From Paracoccus sanguinis (GTDB lineage Bacteria > Pseudomonadota > Alphaproteobacteria > Rhodobacterales > Rhodobacteraceae): a stretch of DNA of 64,000 bases. The stretch spans positions 434,001 through 498,000 of the forward strand of contig NZ_FNNA01000001.1 in NCBI RefSeq assembly GCF_900106665.1. The letters run 5' to 3'. Positions 9,066 through 17,721 of this stretch are shown in pieces; within the stretch, counting starts at the first letter, position 1, and every line of letters starts with the position of its first letter. The translations under genes and the position numbers were made by a program. The notes under the pieces were generated by a model, which had not been told where the DNA came from, did not search any database, and was given only the letters and a program-made list of their open reading frames with translations.

Positions 9066-9878
9066 ATGACCGACGACCGCCCGACACAATCCGCCGCGCC
9101 CGCGACGCCTCCCTCCGGCGACGGGGCGGACGACGCGCGCGCGCGGCAGACCCATTTCGGCTTCCGCGACGTCCCCGAGGGCGACAAGGCGGGGCTCGTT
9201 CACGGGGTGTTCTCGCGCGTCGCCTCGAAATACGACGTGATGAACGACCTGATGAGCGTCGGCGTCCACCGGCTGTGGAAGCAGGCGATGATGGACTGGC
9301 TCGCGCCCCGCGACGGGCAGGCGCTGCTCGACGTGGCCGGCGGGACCGGCGACATCGCGTTCCGGTTTCTCGACCGCGCGCCGGGGGCACGGGTAACCGT
9401 CTGCGACATGACCGAATCGATGCTGGTCGAGGGGCGCAAGCGCGCCGAGGCGGGCCGCCTGGCCGACCGGCTGGCCTGGGTCACGGGCGACGCGATGGCG
9501 CTGCCCTTCGCGGATGCGGGCTTCGACCGCTACACGATCAGCTTCGGCATCCGCAACGTCACCCGGATCGAGGCGGCGCTGGCCGAGGCCTACCGGGTGC
9601 TGCGGCCCGGCGGGCGGCTGATGGTGCTCGAGTTCAGCCAGCTGCCGGTGCCGGCGCTGCAATGGGCCTATGACCGCTACTCCTTCAACGTGATCCCGCC
9701 GCTGGGGCAGCTGGTGGCGAGCGACCGCGACTCCTATCAGTATCTCGTCGAGTCGATCCGCCGGTTCCCGGATCAGGAGCGCTTTGCCCAGATGATCCGC
9801 GACGCAGGCTTCGGGCAGGTCGCCTATCGCAACCTCTCGATGGGGATCGCGGCGCTGCATTCGGGGTGGAAGCTGTGA
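9066..9878 (+). CDS. ubiE: demethylmenaquinone/ubiquinone C-methyltransferase UbiE
   Basis: 270 aa class I SAM-dependent methyltransferase acting in ubiquinone synthesis (C-methylation of the benzoquinol ring). SAM motif [14 protein letters not shown], a [13 protein letters not shown] post-motif and the UbiE signature [17 protein letters not shown] are present, as is the C-terminal [12 protein letters not shown]. The ATG at 9066 gives an extended, low-complexity N-terminus of about 30 residues before the conserved THFGFRDV block, common in this group. ubiB follows on the same strand after 133 bp. Confidence 0.95.
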   Translation: MTDDRPTQSAAPATPPSGDGADDARARQTHFGFRDVPEGDKAGLVHGVFSRVASKYDVMNDLMSVGVHRLWKQAMMDWLAPRDGQALLDVAGGTGDIAFRFLDRAPGARVTVCDMTESMLVEGRKRAEAGRLADRLAWVTGDAMALPFADAGFDRYTISFGIRNVTRIEAALAEAYRVLRPGGRLMVLEFSQLPVPALQWAYDRYSFNVIPPLGQLVASDRDSYQYLVESIRRFPDQERFAQMIRDAGFGQVAYRNLSMGIAALHSGWKL

Positions 9879-9916
9879 GCGCCGTGCCGGCCGGGGGCGC
9901 CCCGGACCACGGCCGA

Positions 9917-9957
9917 GCGGGGGTTTTCCACCCCCGCACCCCCGGAGGATATTTGCG
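9917..9957 (+). repeat. dispersed 41-bp intergenic repeat, copy 1
   Basis: Nearly identical (39 of 41 bases) in inverted orientation to 58467-58507. It contains a self-complementary part (CGGGGGT ... ACCCCCG) and ends with CCGGAGGATATTTGCG. Both copies lie between genes, here between ubiE and ubiB. Confidence 0.75.
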
Positions 9958-10011
9958 TCCAGCCCGAGGCGGCTGCCGGGCGCGGGGCCTGCGGGCACGG
10001 GGCCGCGGCTG

Positions 10012-11541
10012 ATGCGCGGGCCCCACAACATCTGGCGGCTGATCCGCACCGGCGCCACCTTCCAGCGCACCGGCGCGATGGGCGCGGCGCTCGACGCGCT
10101 CAGCGCGCCGCCGCGGGTGCGGGCCGCCGCGCGGATCATGGGCTGGCCCTTCGCCTGGCTCGGCTATGCGGGCGACCCCGCCCTGCCCCCGGTGACCCGC
10201 GCGATCACGGCGCTGGGGCCGGCCTACATCAAGTTTGGGCAGATCCTCTCGACCCGCCCCGACGTGGTCGGGACCGGCATGGCCGAGCAGCTCAGGATGC
10301 TGCAGGACCGTCTGCCGCCCTTCCCGACCGCCGAGGCCCGCGCGCTGGTCCAGTCCGAGCTGGGCGCGCCGGTCGAGACGCTGTTCAGCGCGTTTTCCGA
10401 ACCGGTCGCGGCGGCCTCGATCGCCCAGGTCCACGAGGCGCGGCGCGCCGACGACGGGGCGCGGGTCGCGGTCAAGGTGCTGCGCCCGGGGATCGAGGCG
10501 GCCTTCCGGCGCGACATCGACGCCTTCCACCTCGCCGCGGGGATGATCGAGCGGCTGTCGCCCGGCAGCCGCCGGCTGAGGCCCCGCGACGTGGTGGCGC
10601 ATTTCGAATCGGTGGTGTTGGGCGAGCTGGACCTGCGGCTCGAGGCCGCTTCGGCCTCGGAGTTCGCCGAGAACACGCGCGGCGACGCGGGGCTGTCGGT
10701 GCCGCTGCCGCACTGGACGCTGAGCGCGCGGCGGGTGATGACCAGCGACTGGGCCGACGGCATCCCGATGGCCGAGGTCGACGCCATCGCCGCCGCCGGC
10801 CACGACCGCCATGCCCTGGCCGAGCGGCTGATCCAACTGTTCCTGAACCACGCGCTGCGCGACGGGTTCTTTCACGCCGACATGCATCAGGGGAACCTGC
10901 GGGTGGCGCCGAACGGCGACATCGTGGCCTTCGATTTCGGGATCATGGGCGAGATCGACGAATACACCCGCCGGGTCTATGCCGAGATCATCTACGGCTT
11001 CATCCAGCGTGATTATCACCGCGTCGCGCGGGTGCATTTCGAGGCCGGCTACGTCCCCCCCGACCGCGACATGGCCCAGTTCGCGCGCGCACTGCGCTCG
11101 GTCGGCGAGCCAATCTTCGGCGCGGACGCTTCGCGCATCTCGATGGCGAACCTGCTCGCGTATCTCTTCGAGGTCACCGAGCGGTTCGGGATGGCGACGC
11201 GCACCGAGCTGATCCTGCTGCAGCGCACGATGGTGGTGGTGGAGGGCGTCGCTCGAAGCCTCGATCCGCAGATCAACATGTGGGCGGCGGCTCGCCCGGT
11301 GGTCGAGCGCTACATCCGCGACAACCTCGGCCCCCGCGCGGCGGCCCGCGACGGCCTGCGGGCGCTGCAGGCGCTGGGGCGGCACGGGCCGCTGCTGCCG
11401 GAACTCGTGGACCGCCAGATCGACCGCCTGTCTCGCCCCGCCCCCCCCGCGGTGGTTGTCGAGCGCTCCCGCCCGGGCGAGGCGGTCTGGGCAGTCGTAT
11501 TGCTTGGGCTGGGTGTGCTGGTCGGGCTGGCGCTGGGGTAG
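10012..11541 (+). CDS. ubiB: ubiquinone biosynthesis kinase-like protein UbiB
   Basis: 509 aa member of the UbiB/ADCK/ABC1 atypical kinase-like family that supports CoQ assembly at the membrane. The family-specific KxGQ motif is present ([16 protein letters not shown], near residue 70), as are an Ala-rich loop (AAASIAQVH), a catalytic-type [11 protein letters not shown] and DFGIMG. A C-terminal hydrophobic segment ([19 protein letters not shown]) is the expected membrane anchor. It starts at ATG 10012 after the dispersed repeat. The order mutM-ubiE-ubiB is common in this group. Confidence 0.94.
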   Translation: MRGPHNIWRLIRTGATFQRTGAMGAALDALSAPPRVRAAARIMGWPFAWLGYAGDPALPPVTRAITALGPAYIKFGQILSTRPDVVGTGMAEQLRMLQDRLPPFPTAEARALVQSELGAPVETLFSAFSEPVAAASIAQVHEARRADDGARVAVKVLRPGIEAAFRRDIDAFHLAAGMIERLSPGSRRLRPRDVVAHFESVVLGELDLRLEAASASEFAENTRGDAGLSVPLPHWTLSARRVMTSDWADGIPMAEVDAIAAAGHDRHALAERLIQLFLNHALRDGFFHADMHQGNLRVAPNGDIVAFDFGIMGEIDEYTRRVYAEIIYGFIQRDYHRVARVHFEAGYVPPDRDMAQFARALRSVGEPIFGADASRISMANLLAYLFEVTERFGMATRTELILLQRTMVVVEGVARSLDPQINMWAAARPVVERYIRDNLGPRAAARDGLRALQALGRHGPLLPELVDRQIDRLSRPAPPAVVVERSRPGEAVWAVVLLGLGVLVGLALG

Positions 11542-11763
11542 CGCCGGGACTGGCGCGCGCGTTCTCTTAGGCCGGCCCGGTTCGCCAGGGGGTCAACGGA
11601 TGTCGAGCCCCCCAAAGACGACGACAGCTAAACCCAGACATAAACTGGCGAGCGTTGCCCGACTGCAGCTCGCCGATCGCGTTTCTCAGTCATTGCGCTA
11701 GCTCTCTCACCAGCGCAGTGCGCGGCTCCGCCCGCGTCTATTCGGCCGTCTTTTACTTGAGCT

Positions 11764-11777
11764 GCGTAAGCTTACGC
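11764..11777. repeat. 14-bp perfect palindrome
   Basis: GCGTAAGCTTACGC, in the 258-bp gap between ubiB and the convergent flagellar gene cluster. I see no other gene or clear terminator in that gap. Function unknown. Confidence 0.4.
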
Positions 11778-11799
11778 CCCCATGAAAGCGCCCGCGACC

Positions 11800-12573
11800 T
11801 CACCCAAGCAACGCCAGCGCGGCGTTATATGACGACTGGGTTCCTGTCGCACCACCCGCGCGGACCAAGAATCGCGTCAGCAGTTTCTCCACGCTGGCCG
11901 AATCTGAGAAAGCGCTGACCGACGAACTGCCGGTCACCCGCTGAGTTCGCTCGGCGAGTTCGTCCGCCTGCCGGTCGATCGGCAGCTTGCCGAACTCCTT
12001 GCCCAGCCCCAACGCGCCTTCGAACACCTTGCGCAGTGGCATCGAACCCAGAATGCTGAACCACTTCCCGCGGTCCGTCGCTCCAGACGCCGCAAGCAAC
12101 GGCAACTCCCGCTGAGCATTCATAGCCAGCCGCAGATTGCCGTCGGCAGTGCCGACCCGCCGCTCCAACTCAGCCGCCACGTGGCGCTCGGTGACCGTCG
12201 CAACCAGCCCGGTCGCCCGCTTGCCGCCGGCGCCGAAGCCAAACGCCTCCGCCATCGTCCGATATCGTTTGTCGCCGAGCCGGTTCGCCAAGCTCCGCGG
12301 ATCGGACAGATCCGATTCGAGCACCTTGCGGATAAAGAACCGCTTGCTCGCGTCCGCCTCGAGGCCGTAGGCGCTCAGCGCGGTGCGCAACAGCCGAGTG
12401 TCGCCGACCAGCTGCTCCGCCGACGTCACGCTGGCCATCCGCTTGCGGAAATGCTCGTTGTCGCGTGCGATCGCCGGGTCGCGGGCGATGATCCCGCGCT
12501 GGAGCGTTGCGGTCCGGGACAGGATCTTCCACCCCGCGTAACCGCCTGCACCGACGACCGGCTGATAGCTCAT
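11800..12573 (-). CDS. DUF1217 family flagellar-associated protein
   Basis: 257 aa. The sequence (start MSYQPVVGAGGYAGWKILSR, with the FFIRKVLESDLSDPRS and KRYRTMAEAFGF blocks) matches DUF1217 proteins, which are found in flagellar loci of Rhodobacterales; their biochemical role is not established. It begins with an ATGA overlap to flbT, so it is translationally coupled as the last gene of flaF-flbT-DUF1217. No signal peptide or transmembrane segment is evident. Its position suggests a role in flagellin export, assembly or control. Confidence 0.75.
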   Translation of the reverse strand: MSYQPVVGAGGYAGWKILSRTATLQRGIIARDPAIARDNEHFRKRMASVTSAEQLVGDTRLLRTALSAYGLEADASKRFFIRKVLESDLSDPRSLANRLGDKRYRTMAEAFGFGAGGKRATGLVATVTERHVAAELERRVGTADGNLRLAMNAQRELPLLAASGATDRGKWFSILGSMPLRKVFEGALGLGKEFGKLPIDRQADELAERTQRVTGSSSVSAFSDSASVEKLLTRFLVRAGGATGTQSSYNAALALLG

Positions 12574-12971
12574 GAGAGCTGCGCGAACAGTCGCGCCTCT
12601 CGGCCGAGAAGACCACGCAGTCGGCGCAGCGCCTGGTAGACGTTCCCGGCAGCCACATCCGCCGTCGCACCGTCAAGCGCGGCCCGGCTGTCCCGGTCGT
12701 CGAAGACCTGCGAGAGCTGCTCGATCCCCCGCATGAGGTCGCGCCGGCCGGGTTCGGCCTCCGCGTCCCCCGACAGGATCATCTGGGCCGCAAAGCAGAC
12801 CCGGGCCACCGGGGTGGCAACGTCGTCGGGGTGAATCGCCTCCTTCAGTCGCAGGATGTTGGCGTTAGGGGTACGGATCGCGATCCGTGCCCGCCGATCA
12901 CCGTTCTCGATCACGGCGCCGTTGATCAGGACCCGCTCACCCGGAGCGAGCTTGAGGATGAGGCCGCTCAT
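12570..12971 (-). CDS. flbT: flagellin synthesis repressor FlbT
   Basis: 133 aa, usual FlbT length. In Caulobacter FlbT binds the 5' untranslated region of flagellin mRNA and lowers its stability and translation when the hook is incomplete. The N-terminus SGLILKLAPGERVLINGAVIENG... is the family hallmark, followed by a LRLKEAIHP block. It overlaps flaF upstream and the DUF1217 gene downstream by 4 nt each. A stem-loop lies in the leader of the flagellin gene one gene upstream, a possible target. Confidence 0.9.
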   Translation of the reverse strand: MSGLILKLAPGERVLINGAVIENGDRRARIAIRTPNANILRLKEAIHPDDVATPVARVCFAAQMILSGDAEAEPGRRDLMRGIEQLSQVFDDRDSRAALDGATADVAAGNVYQALRRLRGLLGREARLFAQLS

Positions 12972-13324
12972 GCCGCAACCTCTCCGCGCAGACCCTTCAT
13001 GATCGCCAGGTTGACGTCGATCATCGCGGCGGGCTCGGCGTGGCCGGCAATGGCCCGGTGCGACTGGCGGATGGAAAAGATGGCGAGCGACAGGAGCCGC
13101 GCCTTCAGGTCATCGGGCAGATCGTTGCCGTCGTCCGCCAGATCCGCGGCGAGGGTCGACCACAGGTCGGCATTCACGGCGGCGGCGCGGGCGAGCGACA
13201 TCTCGCCCCGGCTGGCGCGCTGAAGATCGCGCGTCACTCTTGAGAAGGCGTCGTATTCCACGTCTCGGTGCGAACGTACGGTGTTGAAACCGGCGCCGCG
13301 GGCAAAGTTGCCTGGGGCTTGCAT
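12968..13324 (-). CDS. flaF: flagellar biosynthesis regulator FlaF
   Basis: 118 aa from ATG 13324. A TTG two codons upstream (13330) has better spacing from GGGAG and may be the true start. FlaF is needed for flagellin translation or secretion in alphaproteobacteria and works opposite to FlbT. Family features visible are HRDVEYDAFSRVTRDL near the start, NADLWSTLAADLADDGNDLP in the middle and RLLSLAIFSIRQSHRAI near the end. It is the first gene of the coupled flaF-flbT-DUF1217 set and lies 66 bp after the flagellin stop, with a hairpin between. Confidence 0.88.
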   Translation of the reverse strand: MQAPGNFARGAGFNTVRSHRDVEYDAFSRVTRDLQRASRGEMSLARAAAVNADLWSTLAADLADDGNDLPDDLKARLLSLAIFSIRQSHRAIAGHAEPAAMIDVNLAIMKGLRGEVAA

Positions 13325-13361
13325 GGTCAAGGGGGCGCTCCCTTCAAGCTGCGTGGGGGAA

Positions 13362-13388
13362 GGCCGGGGCGACTATGCCGCCCCGGCC
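13362..13388 (-). terminator. flagellin gene terminator or attenuator hairpin
   Basis: A perfect 10-bp stem (GGCCGGGGCG with CGCCCCGGCC) around a 7-nt loop, lying 8 bp after the flagellin stop and 32-38 bp before the flaF start. There is no T-run, so it may limit rather than abolish read-through into flaF, or protect the 3' end of the flagellin mRNA. Confidence 0.6.
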
Positions 13389-13395
13389 GGTGTCA

Positions 13396-14601
13396 TCAGC
13401 CGCGGAACAGCGCGAGGATGTTCTGCGGCGCCTTGTTGGCGATCGACAGCGACTGGATCCCCAGCTGCTGCTGGGTCTGCAGCGCCTGCAGGCGGGCAGA
13501 GGTTTCTTCCATGTCGGCATCGACCAGCGCACCGATGCCGGTCTTCAGCGAGTCCCCGAGCTTCGACAGGAACTCGGTCTGCATCTCGATCCTGCGGCCC
13601 ACCGAGCCAAAGGAGGCCGCGGAGGTCGCCGCGGTCGAGATCATCGCGTCGATCGCGCCGAGCGCCGCCCGGGCGTTGACCTCGGTGCTCACCGACAGCG
13701 TCGCCAGTCCACCGAGGGCACCGGCCCCCGCGTTGGAGAACTGTGCTGTCACCCGCAGGTCAGTGGTGCCCGTGTTGGTGATGTTCAGCTCACCCGGGGC
13801 GCCCTGGTCGTAATCCACGCCGACCCCGGCGATCCCAAGCTTCTCGATCGCCGACTTCAGACCGACGGCGACGATGTCGGCGGGCGAGGAGGCGGCGGCA
13901 TCCTCGGTCGTCAGCGTATAGCTGGCGACCTTGTCACCGATCGTCACCGAGATCCGGTCACCCGCGGCGAGCGTCGCGGCACCGTCGATCGTGATGGCCT
14001 TGCCCGCGGTGTCGCCCGCATTGAGGAAGAACGCCGCGGTATCGCCAGCGCCCGATGCCCCTTCGGACCCCGCCAGCGCTGCCTTGCTGACATAGCCGCC
14101 GGTCGAAAGGTTCGACCCCGCGACGGTGATGCTGGACGAGGTCGACCCACTGGCCGAGCGGTCGATCGCCGAGAGGAAGTCGACCGTGGCGGTCGACCCA
14201 TCGAGCAGGTTCATGCCGTTGACCTGCGACGATTTCACGACGCCGTCGATCTGCTTCTTCAGGTTGGTGACGTCGTCCTGCAGCTTGCCGCGATCGGCCG
14301 AGGTCTGCGCGGTGATGATCGTGTCGCGCATCTTCTTGAGCAGGGCGGTAACCTGCTCGGCGCCCTCGCGGGCAGTGCCGACGGCCGCGCCCCCCATCGA
14401 CAGGCTCGACGAGATGGCCTTGAAGCCGCTGACATCGGCCTCCATGACCTGCGAGATCGCCCAGACGGCCGCGTTGTCCTTCGCCGTCGCGACCGACTTG
14501 CCGGTCGAGATCTCGTCCTGGGTCTTCGCCATGGCCGAGTTGATGCCCTTGAGGGTCTGCAGCGCGACCATTGCGCCGTTGTTGGTCAGAATGCTGGACA
14601 T
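13396..14601 (-). CDS. fliC: flagellin
   Basis: 401 aa. It is the filament subunit secreted by the flagellar type III apparatus. The D0/D1 N-terminal helix (SSILTNNGAMVALQTLKGIN) and C-terminal helix (QLGIQSLSIANKAPQNILALF) are well preserved, with a variable middle (about residues 140-300) rich in Gly, Ser and Thr. The ATG at 14601 follows GGAGG at good spacing, which decides between it and an in-frame start five codons upstream. The gene is single in this window and is followed by flaF and flbT, its post-transcriptional regulators. Confidence 0.95.
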   Translation of the reverse strand: MSSILTNNGAMVALQTLKGINSAMAKTQDEISTGKSVATAKDNAAVWAISQVMEADVSGFKAISSSLSMGGAAVGTAREGAEQVTALLKKMRDTIITAQTSADRGKLQDDVTNLKKQIDGVVKSSQVNGMNLLDGSTATVDFLSAIDRSASGSTSSSITVAGSNLSTGGYVSKAALAGSEGASGAGDTAAFFLNAGDTAGKAITIDGAATLAAGDRISVTIGDKVASYTLTTEDAAASSPADIVAVGLKSAIEKLGIAGVGVDYDQGAPGELNITNTGTTDLRVTAQFSNAGAGALGGLATLSVSTEVNARAALGAIDAMISTAATSAASFGSVGRRIEMQTEFLSKLGDSLKTGIGALVDADMEETSARLQALQTQQQLGIQSLSIANKAPQNILALFRG

Positions 14602-14618
14602 TGTGTCCTCCTGCAATT

Positions 14619-14639
14619 CGGGCGTCGTTCCGGCGCCCG
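14619..14639 (-). promoter_or_regulatory. stem-loop in the flagellin 5' leader
   Basis: CGGGCG and CGCCCG arms with a 9-nt loop lie 18 nt before the flagellin ATG, just upstream of the Shine-Dalgarno GGAGG. By analogy with Caulobacter it could be involved in FlbT action on flagellin mRNA; that is inference. Confidence 0.45.
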
Positions 14640-14776
14640 GGTTTCACGAAAGGCGGCCATTCTGACCAGCGGGTTTTCCCCGGCATCGTCTGATGCAGTT
14701 CCCGGTTTAACCGGCAACAGCTAACGAATACTGAATCGCGCCATTGAAACCAGAGCTGCAATAGACCGGATTTTCA

Positions 14777-15091
14777 TCAAAACTTCTGGCTCGCTTCGAC
14801 GAGTGAGGTGGAGACGCGCTGGCGCCCCCCGCGATCATAGACGTCGAGACCCCCGTGGCCCTGCGCCAGCTCCTCAAGCCAGCCGCGCGCCGCGTCGATG
14901 CCGCTCAAGGCTGCCTGGGCCAGCCGGGACAGGCGCTCGAGTGCGCGCGTGCACTCCCCTTGCTCGGCCGGCTCCAACGGTCGCCGCTCGACCGACCGAT
15001 GAAATCTGGTCAGCAGAGCCTCGGCCTCGGACGGATCACCCTCTATCATGGCCATGCAGGCCGCCTCGATCAGTCCTACCCGGTCAACCAT
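14777..15091 (-). CDS. FlgN-like flagellar chaperone
   Basis: 104 aa from ATG 15091, which overlaps the stop of the upstream rod-binding gene by 8 nt (ATGGTTGA). The protein is helical and ends with a GGLDVYDRGGRQRVSTS stretch resembling the C-terminus of small FlgN-type proteins in Rhodobacterales. FlgN chaperones hold hook-associated proteins before export. The assignment rests on size, helical character, tail motif and flagellar context, not on a catalytic motif. An in-frame ATG 20 codons upstream is less likely because it lies inside the neighbouring gene. Confidence 0.5.
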   Translation of the reverse strand: MVDRVGLIEAACMAMIEGDPSEAEALLTRFHRSVERRPLEPAEQGECTRALERLSRLAQAALSGIDAARGWLEELAQGHGGLDVYDRGGRQRVSTSLVEASQKF

Positions 15092-15329
15092 CCGTGCGTG
15101 CCCCCCTTGCGCCCAGCCCGAGTTCCAGCCGTTCCGCCATGGCATCGGCATATTGATCGATCAGGAAGGACGCGAATTGCGATTCGCCGACTCCGCCTGA
15201 GAAGGCACCGCGGCGTTCGGCCGGCATTGCAATCTTGAGCATCTCGGACAGGAAAGCCGCCTCGAGCTTGTCAGCGAATTTCGTCGGCGCTGGCCGCACT
15301 GTCGGACTATTCATCGGAAATTCGATCAT
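15084..15329 (-). CDS. FlgJ-type rod-binding protein (short form)
   Basis: 81 aa. It has the rod-binding domain pattern of FlgJ: KLEAAFLSEMLK, then FSGGVGESQFASFLIDQYADAMA. The muramidase half of enterobacterial FlgJ is absent, as is usual in alphaproteobacteria, where a separate lytic transglycosylase serves. ATG 15329 was preferred over GTG 15335 because ACGGAG lies 8 nt upstream of it. It is coupled to the FlgN-like gene and diverges from fliK. Confidence 0.75.
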   Translation of the reverse strand: MIEFPMNSPTVRPAPTKFADKLEAAFLSEMLKIAMPAERRGAFSGGVGESQFASFLIDQYADAMAERLELGLGARGARTDG

Positions 15330-15440
15330 CGACACGCTCCGTTAAGAATGGATATTTTTACATCCTAAACGGTGGCGGTAAATATTTGGTAACCCGAAGC
15401 CGGTAATGATCGAGACATCGATTCGTTCGGGGTGGTTGCC

Positions 15441-17447
15441 GTGACACCGATTGCGTTAATGACGACGCTGCCCTCTGCTCCTGCAGCCGCCCCATTCCGC
15501 GCTGCGCCGAAAGCAGCCGAGGCTGGCTTTTCAGCGGTGCTTGCCGCGCTCGAGGGCGTCTTTGCCGCGAGCGTGGGTGATCAGCGTTCCGGCGATCAGC
15601 AGGTGGAGCGGGAAGCTGAGGACGCAAACGCTGGAGAACCATCCGCGGTGCTGGGCGAGGATGATGTCCCCGCGGAGTTTCAGAACGACGCGGACGTCGA
15701 AGATTGCCTCGGGCTTCAGGCCGACGCGGTGCCTGCGGGTTGTGTCACGTTGCTGGCCGCAGTTGGTCCGCTAGGCCCAGCCCTGCCTGTGCTTCGACCG
15801 CCGTTGGGCGGCGTCCCCACTCCGGAGGAGGCAAGTTTTGCCCGGACGTCCGAGATGCAAGAAAGGGACGCCAAGACGTTACCCCCCTTCTCGGGAGCGA
15901 CCGGAAACTCCAAAGTTCGTGTCGGAGACATCGACGAAAAAGTAGCGATGTCGTCTGCGCGTCACGGCGTTGCCCGGGCGGATTCTCCCCCTCAACCCGA
16001 CACTATCTCGTCTGCCGCCGATGCTCTTCCGCCCCGCGGGGGAGCATCGCGTCCCGGAAAACAGGCATTATCGCCTCCAAGCGATGTCACGAAGCCGCAT
16101 GCGGCGGAGGGTCAAATTTCACCCGACCAATTGGAATGCCCGAGTCCTAGGCATTTGATACTTCCAGTCGTCGCCTCCCACGACAGCGGTCCGACGCACC
16201 GCGTACGATCGGAAAGTGCTATCGGAGCGATCGCCCAATGTCCCCCCGGGGCGCTCAAGCCTCTCTTTGCGGAGGCCGCTCCCATAGAACGCCCGACTGA
16301 GCAAGTCCTACCTCGGTCGTCGGACGACGCAGTCTCGGTATCCGCGCAGCAGGCACCGGTGTCCGACCGGTCGTCGCCACCGGGAGTGCAGACTGTCTCG
16401 GTACCCCATCTAAAAGGGTCCGCCACCCCCTCCCTTGAGGTATCATCGGCGGCCAACAGGATCGCCCCATTGGCAAAGGGGGCGCGGTCGCCCTTGGCCG
16501 ACTCACCCGTTCGCGCTGGGGAGTCGCGCACGCTTGAGCCTGTCCCCCTCACACACCTGAACTCTCCCGCTGCAGCGTCGACTCCCACCTCAACGCCACT
16601 TGCAGTGTCTGCGCCTCCCACGCGGCTCGCGACGGAGACCGAGAGGGCGCCGATCAAAGCGGCTATGTCACAGGTGTATGACGCTCCTGCTCCCATACGC
16701 TCGCATACAGTGACGACCGCTAACCAGCCGCCGCCCGTCCAACGCTCGGACGGCGAACATTCGGTTTCGACCGCTAGCGACCGCGACGAGCCGTCTGGCG
16801 GCAGCGAGCTTGCAATGCAGGACCGGAGCAGTGTTGCCGCTCTGCTGAGGGGGCTGCCAGCCACGACGCCCACGGTTGCGGCGATCCCCGTTACTGGCGA
16901 TTTCGCCGGGCCGAAAAGCGTTCCGCTGGCCGAGCCGATTCGCCAGATTGCCGATGCCATTGTTCGGACCCGCGAAGGAGTCGTTGAGATCACGCTCGAT
17001 CCGATCGAACTGGGCCGCGTAACAGTAACCCTCGCGATGGACCGCCATCAGTCATTGGGGATCGTTGCCGAGCGCCCTGCAACGCTCGAGCTGATCCGCG
17101 GCCACACCGACCAACTCCTGCGCGACCTGCGCGATCACGGGATGCCGGACGCGCGTCTCGACTTCCTCCGCGGTCCCGATGGCCCCTCCGCGGAGCGCCA
17201 CCTCCCCCCGCCCGCGCGGGCGGGCATCGACGACGGGCGGACGGGATCGAACCTCGCGGGCGGGCAGGGCTCCGGCAATCAGCCCTCGGGCGGGTCGAGC
17301 GACCATAACCAGTCGCAGCGACCGCCGGTCTACGACCGATCTCGGACGGAATCACTGGACACCGTAGCGCAAACCGGGCCCGCGAGCGCCGACACCACCC
17401 CGGCGCTGCGTGCCCGGGGCAGCGGGCGCCTCGACCTGCGATTATGA
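15441..17447 (+). CDS. fliK: flagellar hook-length control protein FliK
   Basis: 668 aa from GTG 15441 (GGGG lies 8 nt upstream; GTG 15432 and ATG 15459 are alternatives). FliK measures the hook and switches export from hook to filament proteins. The first about 490 residues are Pro/Ser/Ala-rich and poorly conserved, as in other FliK proteins. The C-terminal domain is recognisable from VEITLDPIELGRVTVTLAMD through TLELIRGHTDQLLRDLRDHG to ARLDFLRG. The tail after that is Gly/Ser/Gln-rich. Codon use in the low-complexity part is less GC-rich than neighbours, as often seen for fliK. flgD follows on the same strand. Confidence 0.88.
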   Translation: MTPIALMTTLPSAPAAAPFRAAPKAAEAGFSAVLAALEGVFAASVGDQRSGDQQVEREAEDANAGEPSAVLGEDDVPAEFQNDADVEDCLGLQADAVPAGCVTLLAAVGPLGPALPVLRPPLGGVPTPEEASFARTSEMQERDAKTLPPFSGATGNSKVRVGDIDEKVAMSSARHGVARADSPPQPDTISSAADALPPRGGASRPGKQALSPPSDVTKPHAAEGQISPDQLECPSPRHLILPVVASHDSGPTHRVRSESAIGAIAQCPPGALKPLFAEAAPIERPTEQVLPRSSDDAVSVSAQQAPVSDRSSPPGVQTVSVPHLKGSATPSLEVSSAANRIAPLAKGARSPLADSPVRAGESRTLEPVPLTHLNSPAAASTPTSTPLAVSAPPTRLATETERAPIKAAMSQVYDAPAPIRSHTVTTANQPPPVQRSDGEHSVSTASDRDEPSGGSELAMQDRSSVAALLRGLPATTPTVAAIPVTGDFAGPKSVPLAEPIRQIADAIVRTREGVVEITLDPIELGRVTVTLAMDRHQSLGIVAERPATLELIRGHTDQLLRDLRDHGMPDARLDFLRGPDGPSAERHLPPPARAGIDDGRTGSNLAGGQGSGNQPSGGSSDHNQSQRPPVYDRSRTESLDTVAQTGPASADTTPALRARGSGRLDLRL

Positions 17448-17721
17448 TCGGATCGAAGAAGCTCGTCAGCGAAAGCTGAAACTTCCGCCGGCACCGGACC
17501 CACTTGCCGGTCTTCCCCCATCCACGCAACCCGCCGGACACCGCATGACCCAACTGCTCTCAGGCCTGCCGACCGTCTCCACCACAACCGCGGCGCGGCC
17601 GCTTCTTCCCGGCCCCGCCACGGGCTACCCCGCGGCGTCTGAATTTGCGGCCGCTCTTGACCAAAGCCCCCTCGCCGCCAATGCCACTTCGACGTTCGAC
17701 CCTTACGGGAGCGGGGACATC

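Noticed and set aside
14705-14720. CtrA box upstream of the flagellin gene
   Set aside because: A TTAAC half-site is present but the second half is not at the right spacing, so it is not better than chance.
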